Positions 1 to 6,133 of a DNA stretch of 7,767 nucleotides are shown piece by piece. Location: positions 1 through 7,767 of the forward strand of contig DIWN01000004.1 of NCBI GenBank assembly GCA_002423495.1, in the 5' to 3' direction. A program made the position numbers and the translations under genes. Numbering within the stretch: position 1 is the first letter of the stretch; each line of letters begins with the position of its first letter. The notes below the pieces were generated by a model that saw only the letters and a list, made by a program, of their open reading frames with translations, ran no database searches and was not told where the DNA came from. This DNA is from Anaerolineaceae bacterium UBA6105 (GTDB taxonomy: Bacteria; Chloroflexota; Anaerolineae; Anaerolineales; Anaerolineaceae).

Positions 1-14
1 GACAATCAAGACGG

Positions 15-44
15 TATCTACAAGTTTTTTTATACCCCTGTCAA
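15..44 (-). promoter_or_regulatory. candidate leftward promoter downstream of selD
   Basis: On the minus strand a TTGACA hexamer (44-39) is followed, after an 18-nt spacer, by TAGATA (20-15). It lies just past the selD stop and would fire out of the window to the left, suggesting a separate transcription unit there. The -35 matches consensus perfectly and the -10 matches 4 of 6. The downstream gene is not visible, and A/T-rich intergenic DNA often yields chance matches. No obvious rho-independent terminator for selD is seen in positions 1-63. Confidence 0.3.
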
Positions 45-63
45 TTTTCTACAACAATGAGTT

Positions 64-1119
64 TTATTCTGCCAGGATGGTGATGCCTGATCCGGAGGTG
101 ACGGAGCCGATCTGCCACATGGGGATTGCGCGTGCGTCGGCTTCTGCCTGGAATTCTGCGGCTTTTGCCTCCGGGACGGCGATCAGCAGGCCGCCGCTGG
201 TCTGGGGGTCGTAAAGCAGGGTCTGAAGATTGATGGAAAGATCACCTTCAACGATGACTTTGGGGCTGAAATAGAGCAGGTTGTCGGCTGCTCCGCCGGG
301 GAAGGTGTAGGCATAAGCAAATTTCTCCGCAGCCTTCATGAGGGGGATGCTGGGGTAGTGGATGCGCAGGGCGACCCCGCTCGCCTCTGCCATTTCGGTG
401 GCGTGACCGAGAAAACCAAAACCGGTGATGTCGGTGGCGGCGTGGAGGGCAAAATCGACTGCGAGTTGGGCGGCATCGCGGTTGAGGAGCTTCATCCAGG
501 TGACTGCATCAGCAAGTTCGTCAGGGGAAGTAAGTCCGCGTTTGAGAGCGGTGGTGATGACGCCGGCACCAAGCGGTTTGGAGAGGAATAGGCGGTCGCC
601 AGGTCGCAGGCCGGATTTGGTGAGAATTTGGTGATTTTGAACAAGGCCAAGGGCGACAAGCCCGAATTTAGGTTCTTCATCCTTGATGGAGTGCCCGCCT
701 GCAATCACAACCCCAGCTTCGCGGGCTTTTTCAGCGGCACCGCGCAAAATAGCCTGGGTAACCTCGAGGGGCAGCGTGGCAGGCAGGGCGGAAATATTGA
801 GGGCGAAAAGGGGCTTGCCGCCCATCGCATAGACATCAGAAAGGGAATTGGCGGCAGCAATGGCGCCGTAGTCGTAGGGGTCATCCACAACGGGGGTGAA
901 GTAGTCGAGGGTGGCAACGAGCGATTGATGGTCGTCGAGGCGCCAGACAGCAGCGTCATCGGCGGAATCGAGCCCGATGAGAAGATCAGGGTAGGTTGTA
1001 CCCTGGAAAGTTTCTTTGATTGGCAGCAGAACCTGCGCCAGCGTTTCCGCGTCGACTTTGGATGCTCAGCCCGCGCAGGCGGAGAGCGAAGTCAGGCGGA
1101 TGGGTGGGTTTGTAGTCAT
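64..1119 (-). CDS. selD: selenide, water dikinase SelD, selenocysteine-containing (Sec18)
   Basis: SelD makes selenophosphate from selenide and ATP (releasing AMP and phosphate), the selenium donor for Sec-tRNA synthesis and selenouridine in tRNA; it is cytosolic. Reading from ATG 1119-1117 gives 351 residues, close to the usual ~347, if the UGA at codon 18 (1068-1066) is read as Sec. The local sequence CAGUASK aligns with the GCGCK active site of E. coli SelD, placing U18 on catalytic Cys17 and K21 on essential Lys20. Later landmarks are DSADDAAV (51-58, metal/ATP-binding Asp), VVDDPYDYG, SDVYAMGGKP, AGGHS near 140, DITGFGFLGH and DPQTSGG. The frame stays open through codons 1-77 on both sides of UGA, with family-like sequence throughout. 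ATG 1119 is the first possible start, because an in-frame TGA lies at 1125-1123. No clear Shine-Dalgarno is seen. Cys15 and Sec18 form a CxxU pair, and Ser20 replaces the second E. coli Cys. A shortened version starting at GTG 888 would lack the catalytic residues. Confidence 0.93.
1041..1068 (-). promoter_or_regulatory. Sec UGA codon with candidate bacterial SECIS hairpin
   Basis: The in-frame UGA is at 1068-1066. Eighteen nucleotides after it comes a GAAA loop (1047-1044) closed by GCG/CGC (1050-1048 with 1043-1041). An outer CCA (1061-1059) could pair with the TGG that follows (1039-1037), leaving an internal bulge. Known bacterial SECIS elements are small hairpins about 16-37 nt after UGA with a G in the first two loop positions, and this one fits both rules. 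The stem is short and imperfect, so the exact fold is uncertain. The MFS gene in this window ends in TGA, which implies UGA is also a normal stop here and Sec insertion must depend on context. Confidence 0.55.
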
Positions 1120-1125
1120 GGGTCA

Positions 1126-1131
1126 ATAATA
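1126..1131 (-). promoter_or_regulatory. candidate -10 of selD, possibly leaderless mRNA
   Basis: TATTAT (1131-1126) ends 6 nt before the selD ATG, which would put the transcription start at or next to the start codon. Together with the missing Shine-Dalgarno this suggests a leaderless or nearly leaderless transcript. No good -35 hexamer is found at the proper distance, so the call is weak. Confidence 0.25.
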
Positions 1132-1190
1132 CTTGATTTTGGGGTAATTTGTTGGCAGAAACTATGTAGAGGGTTTGTGGAATGTGTGGG

Positions 1191-1219
1191 TTGCAGTGGG
1201 ATGTGAAGTTTCATAGAAT
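1191..1219 (+). promoter_or_regulatory. candidate sigma-70-type promoter of the small lipoprotein gene
   Basis: TTGCAG (1191-1196) and TAGAAT (1214-1219) are separated by exactly 17 nt. The -10 matches consensus at 5 of 6 positions, the -35 only in its TTG. Transcription would start near 1226, about 20 nt before the ATG at 1246, leaving room for the AGAAAGGA ribosome binding site at 1233-1240. Confidence 0.4.
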
Positions 1220-1245
1220 CAGGACACTTAGTAGAAAGGACTTAG

Positions 1246-1551
1246 ATGAAAAAACAATTTTTCGCATTTCTTGCAGTAGGTTTGGTTGCAATCCTGGTGC
1301 TTGGGGCGTGTACTTCGGGGGGAGCAACCACAGTGCAGGATGCTCCGGCAGTTGAGTTGACAGACGCTGAGATGGAGGCGCTGATCGCGGAAAAAATTGA
1401 AGATGAGCACACGCTCGAATTTATTCTTCAGCAGGAGAAGACTGCAGAGGAGTGGTCAGAAACCCTGGACCGCATGATCCAGTACGGTGCCAAGATCAGC
1501 CCGGAAGAGAAAACGCTGATCATTGAGTGGCTGGTAAACCGAGACAAGTAG
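1246..1551 (+). CDS. small lipoprotein, haem-less cytochrome c-like domain
   Basis: This 101-residue protein begins with a lipoprotein signal peptide: MKKQ, a hydrophobic stretch, then LGAC with Cys22 as the lipidation site, so it should be anchored on the outer face of the membrane. A short linker (23-38) leads to a compact domain (39-101). Its pattern EALIAEK-IEDEH-TLEFI, then EKTAEEW (64-70), DRM (75-77), GAKIS (81-85) and IIEWL (92-96) resembles small c-type cytochrome domains that read EKCxxCH-TL..., EW...RM...GA...EE..L..YL. Here the haem-attaching cysteines are Ile51 and Glu54. Only His55 (axial-ligand position) and Met77 remain, so covalent haem attachment by the usual route is not expected. 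The family assignment is my reading of the pattern, not a search result; the function is unknown. The AGAAAGGA ribosome binding site lies 5 nt before the ATG. The gene stands alone, with its own promoter and terminator, divergent from selD. Confidence 0.85.
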   Translation: MKKQFFAFLAVGLVAILVLGACTSGGATTVQDAPAVELTDAEMEALIAEKIEDEHTLEFILQQEKTAEEWSETLDRMIQYGAKISPEEKTLIIEWLVNRDK

Positions 1552-1570
1552 TTCTAAATTTTCTTTCAGA

Positions 1571-1606
1571 AAAAACTGGAATGCGCTTCGTAGCATTCCG
1601 GTTTTT
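1571..1606 (+). terminator. rho-independent terminator after the small lipoprotein gene
   Basis: A 14-bp stem is formed by 1571-1584 and 1593-1606 with one G-T pair and an 8-nt loop (GCTTCGTA). The right arm runs into six T residues. The A-run on the left arm means it could also act on leftward transcripts. It begins 19 nt after the TAG stop of the lipoprotein gene. Confidence 0.9.
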
Positions 1607-1748
1607 TGTTTAAGGCTGGGGATAGGGGGTCAATGCAACTGTGTGGCTCCATGCACAATGCCGCGAGCCTAACAACAGACCGGGAAAGACCAAATCAGGT
1701 GGAAAATTGCTCCCAAAAAATGTTCGGATGGGTGTAAACTTGTGCGGA

Positions 1749-1768
1749 ATATTCGGATGAACGCATAT
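1749..1768. promoter_or_regulatory. candidate ArsR-type operator (inverted repeat)
   Basis: ATATTCG (1749-1755) and CGCATAT (1762-1768) form an inverted repeat with 6 of 7 positions matching and a 6-nt spacer. It sits directly before the AAGGA ribosome binding site (1769-1773) of the arsR-like gene. TTCGGATG occurs at 1723-1730 and again at 1752-1759, a direct repeat of 29-bp period that might mark a second site. ArsR-family repressors typically bind imperfect A/T-rich inverted repeats over their own promoters. I could not place a convincing -35/-10 pair. The rest of 1607-1748 shows no gene or clear structure. Confidence 0.35.
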
Positions 1769-1778
1769 AAGGACGCTC

Positions 1779-2135
1779 ATGAGCAGGGACCATCTCGACC
1801 AGGAATTGAGTTTGTTACACGAACGGATCTGTCCGGCCTTGAACCATCCCTTACGGATGAAGATCTTATACCTGCTGAATGAGAAATCGCTGAATGTGGG
1901 TGATTTAACTGCGGAAGTGGGGGTTCCACAAAGCTCAGTGTCGCGGCATTTGCGCGTGCTGCGCGAGAGAGGACTTGTTCGGGCATAGCGGCAAGGGACA
2001 ACAATCTGGTATGCCTTGGCAGAACCGGAGTTGGCGATTGTAATCGATATTTTACGCAGGATCCTTGGCAGGCAGCTTGAGAGCCATGTGGATCAGGCAC
2101 AGTTCATTTTAGGTATTTTGCCGGAGGAGGCATAA
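1779..2135 (+). pseudogene. ArsR/SmtB-family transcriptional repressor, interrupted by an amber codon
   Basis: The frame from ATG 1779 encodes an ArsR-like winged-helix regulator: PALNHPLRMKIL (19-30), a helix-turn-helix around 38-63 (DLTAEVGVPQSSVSRHL), then RGLVRA. Codon 70 is TAG (1986-1988). Beyond it the same frame continues with typical family sequence: RQGTTIWYAL (the wing, 71-80), EPELAIVIDILRRIL and a C-terminal helix, ending at TAA 2133-2135, 118 codons in all. One CAG-to-TAG change would explain the break. Terminated at 69 residues, the product keeps the DNA-recognition helix but loses the wing and the C-terminal dimerisation helix, so it is probably non-functional. TAG ends the upstream lipoprotein gene, so it is a real stop in this genome. 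The only cysteine is Cys18, so a two-cysteine persulfide sensor of the SqrR/BigR kind is not evident. The intact frame abuts the next start (TAAATG), indicating an operon with the persulfide reductase fusion. A sequencing error or readthrough are alternatives. Confidence 0.85.
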
Positions 2136-4607
2136 ATGAAGGTAGTAATCATTGGCGGAGTAGCAGGCGGGGCAAGCACGGCGGCGCGTTTGCGGCGTGT
2201 GGATGAGGAAGCGGAAATTGTGATGCTGGAGAAGGGACCGTATGTGTCTTTCGCTAATTGCGGACTGCCATACTACCTGAGCCGCACTATCAATGAGCGG
2301 GAAAAACTGCTGGTGACGACACCTGCAGATCTGAAGGGAATGTTGAATATCGACGCGCGCCCCAACAGTGAGGTGGTGGCGATCGACCGTGAAGGCAAGA
2401 GTGTGCTGATCAGGGAACACCCCGGCGGCAAAGAGTACAGGGAAAGCTACGACAAGCTGGTGCTGGCGCCTGGAGCAGAGCCGATTGTCCCACCGCTTCC
2501 AGGGGTGGACCTGGAGGGGGTGTTTGAGCTGCATAACATCCCTGAACTGGACGCGCTGGATGCCTACATCAAAGCGAAGCAAGTCAAGCGGGCTGTGGTA
2601 ATCGGGGGCGGCTTCATAGGACTGGAAGTGGCGGAAAACCTGTCGGAAACCGGCATTAGCGTCAGCCTCGTGGAGATGCTCAACCAGGTAATGGCGCCGA
2701 TTGATTACGAACTGGCAGTGGAGGTACACGAGCACCTGGGATTGCATGGAATCAAGCTGGTGCTGGGGGATGGGCTGAATGCGATCGAGAAGGTGGATGG
2801 CAGCGGCGCTCTGAAGGTACATACCAGCAGCGGGAAGGAATTGGAGACCGATCTGGTTGTGCTGGCAATTGGGGTACGACCAAACACCAGGCTGGCCAAG
2901 GAAAGCGGGCTGGAGGTGACACAACAGGGGCATATCGTCACAAACGAGCGCATGCAAACTTCAGATCCCGATATTTACGCCGTGGGGGATGCGGTGCAGG
3001 TGAAGTCAGCCATCACCGGTCAGCCCACGTCGCTGGCAATGGCAGGTCCAGCCAGCCGGCAGGGGAGAGTGGCGGCGGATAACATCGCCGGCAGGGACAT
3101 GACCTTCAAGGGCGTTTCGGGCACCTCGGTGGTAAAGGTGTTTGACCTGACGGTGGCATCAACTGGCCTGAACACCAGGCAGTTGACCCAGGCAGGGCTG
3201 GCCTTCGAGTCGGTTGCGACCCACAACAATAATCACGCCAGCTATTATCCGGGAGCTTCCCCAATCCATCTGAAATTGCTATTCGGACCTGAGGGGCAAA
3301 TTTATGGCGCCCAGGCGGTGGGAACCACGGGCGTGGAAAAGCGCATCGATGTGATTGCCACGGCGATGCACGGCAAGTTAACTGTTTTTGACCTTGAAGA
3401 CCTGGAACTGAGTTACGCGCCGCCCTTCGGTTCTTCAAGAGATCCCGTAAACAACATCGGGTTTGCTGCTGCGAATATGCTCAGGGGAGATTGCCCCGTT
3501 CGGCACTGGGATGAGGTTTCGGCTCTGGATAGCAGTGAATGGTTCCGGTTGGATGTCAGGGAGCAGGAAGAGCAGGCCGTGGGAGCAGTGGACGGAGCGT
3601 TTAACATCCCGCTGGGCGAACTGAGAGACCGGCTGGCCGAACTGCCGAAAGACAAGAAAATTCTGATAAATTGCGCAACCGGTCAGCGTTCCTATTTTGC
3701 AACGCGCCTGCTGCGGCAGAAAGGCTTCGATGCCTATAACCTTTCCGGTGGATATAAAACTTACGCGTTGGGGGCTGCGGAACAAAGAGAGGCAAAGTTG
3801 ATGGAGGAAAAACCTGTGGTTAATTTGGAAAAAGAGGAAGTCAAAGTCGCAACAGGAGGCAATCAATACCAACTGGATGCCTGCGGTTTGCAGTGCCCGG
3901 GACCAATCCTGAAGCTCTACAACAAGGTCAAAGAGATGGAAGATGGCGACCAGGTGACGGTGAAGGCAACGGATCTGGGCTTCGCGCGGGATGTAGAAGC
4001 GTGGACAAAATCGACCGGTAACCGCTTGCTCTCGCTCGACGCGAAAGCGGGAGAGATCACCGCAGTCGTCCAGAAAGGCACTGCGGCTGTGGCAGCGGCG
4101 CCCGTAAGTGAGACACAGACGCAGAAGCACACTAAAGGCGAAGACCTGACCATGGTGGTATTCTCAGGGGAATTGGACAAGGCAATCGCGGCGTTCATCA
4201 TTGCCAATGGATTTGCCTCCATGGGGCAGCAGGCAACGATCTTTTTCACCTTCTGGGGTCTCAACATGCTGAAGAAACCCAAAGCGCCTGCTCTGAAGAA
4301 GACTTTCATAGAGAAAATGTTTGGCTGGATGTTGCCGAGGGGTGCTGAAAAGCTGAAACTTTCGCAAATGCACATGGGTGGAGCAGGAACTGCTATGATC
4401 AAGGGCATCATGCGCAAGCATAACGTGGATTCCCTGCCTGAGATGATCAAGACCGCCCAGGCAAATGGTGTGAAACTGCTGGCTTGCCAGATGTCAATGG
4501 AATTGATGGGCATCCGCCAGGAAGAATTGCTTGACGGCGTCGAGTTAGCTGGGGTGGCAACCATGGCAGCCGCGGCGAGCAACTCCAATACCCATTTCTT
4601 TATCTAA
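2136..4607 (+). CDS. four-domain fusion: CoA-disulfide/persulfide reductase, rhodanese, TusA, DsrE-like
   Basis: This 823-residue cytosolic protein joins four sulfur-handling modules. Residues 1-440 are an FAD and NAD(P)H-dependent pyridine nucleotide-disulfide oxidoreductase of the CoA-disulfide reductase type: FAD site GGVAGGAS (7-14), single redox Cys42 in SFANCGLPYY, NAD(P)H site VVIGGGFIG (154-162), FAD motif YAVGD (281-285), and the dimerisation-domain signatures HASYYPGA and YAPPFGSSRDPVN. Residues 455-550 are a rhodanese with Cys513 in CATGQRS. Residues 578-648 are TusA with CGLQCPGP (Cys583, Cys587). After a low-complexity linker (649-671), residues 672-823 are a DsrE-like (DsrE2-type) domain with Cys784 in LACQMSMELMG. 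CoADR-rhodanese proteins reduce CoA persulfides and polysulfides, while TusA and DsrE proteins carry persulfide sulfur. The likely role is reduction or relay of sulfane sulfur; the exact substrate is inferred. GGAGGAGG (2123-2130) is a strong ribosome binding site 5 nt before the ATG, inside the arsR-like frame. Such fusions occur in other anaerobes, so the architecture is not unique. Confidence 0.95.
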   Translation: MKVVIIGGVAGGASTAARLRRVDEEAEIVMLEKGPYVSFANCGLPYYLSRTINEREKLLVTTPADLKGMLNIDARPNSEVVAIDREGKSVLIREHPGGKEYRESYDKLVLAPGAEPIVPPLPGVDLEGVFELHNIPELDALDAYIKAKQVKRAVVIGGGFIGLEVAENLSETGISVSLVEMLNQVMAPIDYELAVEVHEHLGLHGIKLVLGDGLNAIEKVDGSGALKVHTSSGKELETDLVVLAIGVRPNTRLAKESGLEVTQQGHIVTNERMQTSDPDIYAVGDAVQVKSAITGQPTSLAMAGPASRQGRVAADNIAGRDMTFKGVSGTSVVKVFDLTVASTGLNTRQLTQAGLAFESVATHNNNHASYYPGASPIHLKLLFGPEGQIYGAQAVGTTGVEKRIDVIATAMHGKLTVFDLEDLELSYAPPFGSSRDPVNNIGFAAANMLRGDCPVRHWDEVSALDSSEWFRLDVREQEEQAVGAVDGAFNIPLGELRDRLAELPKDKKILINCATGQRSYFATRLLRQKGFDAYNLSGGYKTYALGAAEQREAKLMEEKPVVNLEKEEVKVATGGNQYQLDACGLQCPGPILKLYNKVKEMEDGDQVTVKATDLGFARDVEAWTKSTGNRLLSLDAKAGEITAVVQKGTAAVAAAPVSETQTQKHTKGEDLTMVVFSGELDKAIAAFIIANGFASMGQQATIFFTFWGLNMLKKPKAPALKKTFIEKMFGWMLPRGAEKLKLSQMHMGGAGTAMIKGIMRKHNVDSLPEMIKTAQANGVKLLACQMSMELMGIRQEELLDGVELAGVATMAAAASNSNTHFFI

Positions 4608-4623
4608 AATCAATTACAAGTAG

Positions 4624-4658
4624 AAACAATAAGACCCCGTGTCGGGGTCTTATTGTTT
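4624..4658. terminator. bidirectional terminator between convergent genes
   Basis: A perfect 16-bp stem pairs 4624-4639 with 4643-4658 around a TGT loop. The core is GACCCCG/CGGGGTC, flanked by A-rich and T-rich arms on either side. It lies 16 nt after the fusion-gene stop and 48 nt beyond the stop of the convergent MFS gene, so it can serve both strands. Confidence 0.9.
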
Positions 4659-4706
4659 AACATCACTAATCTTGCATTCGTGACCGCAACAGACAGCTTT
4701 TGAGGC

Positions 4707-6029
4707 TCATCTCCGGGGAACGTCTTTGACGCGGGTCATGAGCAGGGTGGCGATGGCGATGAAGAAGGCTGACACGATAAACATGGTGATGTAGTCGAAT
4801 CGGGCTACCAACGAGCCGGCAAGCACCGGAGCAAGCAGCAGGAATGAGCCCGTCAGCGTGCGACCCATGCCGAGGTAGGTTGGTCTGAGCGATTCTTCGC
4901 CCAGTTCCATGACGAGCATACTGTCCCCCACGCCAACTCCGGATTGATAGAGGCCAAACAAAGCAAAGACCAGGTAATAAAGCCAGATACTTTTACTCAC
5001 GATGGCAACCAGCAGAGCGGCCAACCAGCAGATAAAAGACAAAACTACGATTTTTTTGGGACCAATGCGGTCGCCAACCGCCCCCCAGAATGCGTAACCC
5101 AACACGCCGCTGGCAAGGATGACGCCTGTAAAGACAGCTGCCTGCTCATCTGGAAGGTTGAAGGTTTTGATCGCATAAACCGCAATGAAGGCTGTAGCCA
5201 TGTTGCCAATAAAAGAAATAGAGCGCGCCACCAGGTAAAGGCGGAAATTGGTATCTTTTTTTAGAATTCGCCCAAACATGCTGAAATCTATAGCAGGTTT
5301 TTTTGCTTGTGCTGGCTCGGGATCGGATAAAGGCTGGCTCACTTGCTCCAGTTCAGGTTCACGATTCTGGATGTAGCAGAGGAATGAAAGCCACTGCATA
5401 ATAACGGCAACCCCAAAACCGAGGGCGTAATTGCGTGGATAACTCAAATTGGCGAGTATCAACCCGGTGAGCACGGATCCGAGAATGCCAGCGCCCTGAC
5501 CAAAGACGCGCGAAAAACCAAAGAAGCGCCCACGATGGCTGATGGGAATGACACGAGCCATAACCTCCTGCCAGGGCAGGGCAGCCATACCGCCGGCGAG
5601 GCCCCGCCAGGTTGTGAGCAGGATGAGGAGGATGAGGGCAGTAGATTTGCCAATATAAGGGATGGCAAGAGCGAGAAATGGAAAAAACAGATAGGGAATT
5701 CTCTCGACAACGCCCAGGCGGATCGAGAGAGGCAGGATCTTTCGGGTGTGGGTGACCCTGGATGCGATAAACATTTGAGGCAAGAACCAGCCGGCGTTGA
5801 CGATAGCGGGCATCAGACCAATGAGAAAAGGGTTGTCGGTGAGAGTGGCGGCGAAGACAGGCATGATGGTGTTGATATTCCAAAAGCTGTCAGACATGAA
5901 GAAGAAACTGATGTCCAGGGTATTAATGAGGGCATTATGGCGGAAATTCTTCGCCACAGATTCAGGAACATTGTCCTCCGGGCGAATGCGGAAAATATTT
6001 GAAACGAGGTAGCGGATGCGATTGAACAT
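4707..6029 (-). CDS. major facilitator superfamily (MFS) transporter
   Basis: A 440-residue integral membrane protein with about 12 hydrophobic segments in two halves, the usual MFS layout. The N-terminal half spans roughly residues 37-220 and the C-terminal half 263-431. They are joined by a long polar loop (222-262, rich in E, P, Q and K). The motif GAVGDRIGPKK (316-326) after a C-half membrane segment is a good match to the MFS loop 2-3 motif (GxLaDrxGrkk). The N-half has a polar HRGRFFGFSR loop (165-174). MFS proteins move small solutes by uniport or ion coupling; nothing here fixes the substrate, which could be a sugar, drug or metabolite. The cytosolic N-terminus (1-36) is longer than usual. 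The ATG at 6029 is close behind a TATAAT box, and no clear ribosome binding site is seen. The stop is TGA. The gene converges on the persulfide reductase fusion and diverges from the LacI gene, but I see no sign that it belongs to either system. Confidence 0.9.
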   Translation of the reverse strand: MFNRIRYLVSNIFRIRPEDNVPESVAKNFRHNALINTLDISFFFMSDSFWNINTIMPVFAATLTDNPFLIGLMPAIVNAGWFLPQMFIASRVTHTRKILPLSIRLGVVERIPYLFFPFLALAIPYIGKSTALILLILLTTWRGLAGGMAALPWQEVMARVIPISHRGRFFGFSRVFGQGAGILGSVLTGLILANLSYPRNYALGFGVAVIMQWLSFLCYIQNREPELEQVSQPLSDPEPAQAKKPAIDFSMFGRILKKDTNFRLYLVARSISFIGNMATAFIAVYAIKTFNLPDEQAAVFTGVILASGVLGYAFWGAVGDRIGPKKIVVLSFICWLAALLVAIVSKSIWLYYLVFALFGLYQSGVGVGDSMLVMELGEESLRPTYLGMGRTLTGSFLLLAPVLAGSLVARFDYITMFIVSAFFIAIATLLMTRVKDVPRR

Positions 6030-6044
6030 AGGTGTTGTGCGTAG

Positions 6045-6050
6045 ATTATA
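6045..6050 (-). promoter_or_regulatory. candidate -10 box of the MFS gene
   Basis: A perfect TATAAT (6050-6045) lies 15 nt before the MFS start codon. Transcription would start near 6038, leaving a leader of about 9 nt without a clear Shine-Dalgarno. No convincing -35 is found at the standard spacing. Confidence 0.4.
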
Positions 6051-6086
6051 AGAGGAAATGAAAATTTAGGACCTTTTTTGTGTAAT

Positions 6087-6104
6087 TTCTATGGACGAAT
6101 AGAA
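6087..6104. promoter_or_regulatory. inverted repeat in the MFS/lacI divergent region, possible operator
   Basis: TTCTAT (6087-6092) and ATAGAA (6099-6104) are perfect 6-bp arms around GGACGA. It lies about 30 bp upstream of the lacI -35 and about 37 bp upstream of the MFS -10, a position suited to a regulator site. Its sequence does not resemble the large palindrome at 6172-6195. It may be a chance repeat. Confidence 0.3.
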
Positions 6105-6133
6105 TCCGATCTTCTTCGAGTAACTTTTCGGTA

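Noticed and set aside
64..888. A 274-residue SelD starting at GTG 888 as the complete gene
   Set aside because: It lacks the N-terminal catalytic loop, while the same frame continues upstream with perfect SelD-like sequence to ATG 1119, broken only by the UGA at the catalytic position.
1066..1068. UGA in selD as a pseudogenising nonsense mutation
   Set aside because: It falls exactly on the Cys/Sec active-site position, the rest of the gene shows no decay, and a SECIS-like hairpin follows; recoding is the simpler reading.
628..1206. 192-codon plus-strand open frame opposite selD
   Set aside because: It lies antisense to a well-supported gene, has a low-complexity Gly-rich composition and no recognisable domain.
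1616..1640. G-rich run (GG, GGGG, GGGGG) as a G-quadruplex
   Set aside because: Only three runs of uneven length, with no four G-tracts of three or more; not enough to support a stable structure.
1986..1988. TAG in the arsR-like gene as pyrrolysine or a reassigned codon
   Set aside because: TAG ends the lipoprotein gene normally just before a terminator, and the site expects an ordinary residue (probably Gln) at the edge of the wing, with no reason for a special amino acid.
2109..2957. Long minus-strand open frames opposite the fusion gene (also 3435-4130 and 3917-4588)
   Set aside because: They mirror the codon structure of the strong plus-strand gene, resemble no family and have no ribosome binding sites; they are shadows.
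4152..4607. DsrE-like domain as a separately translated gene starting at ATG 4152
   Set aside because: No properly spaced ribosome binding site precedes this ATG, and the frame is continuous with the TusA domain through a normal-looking linker.
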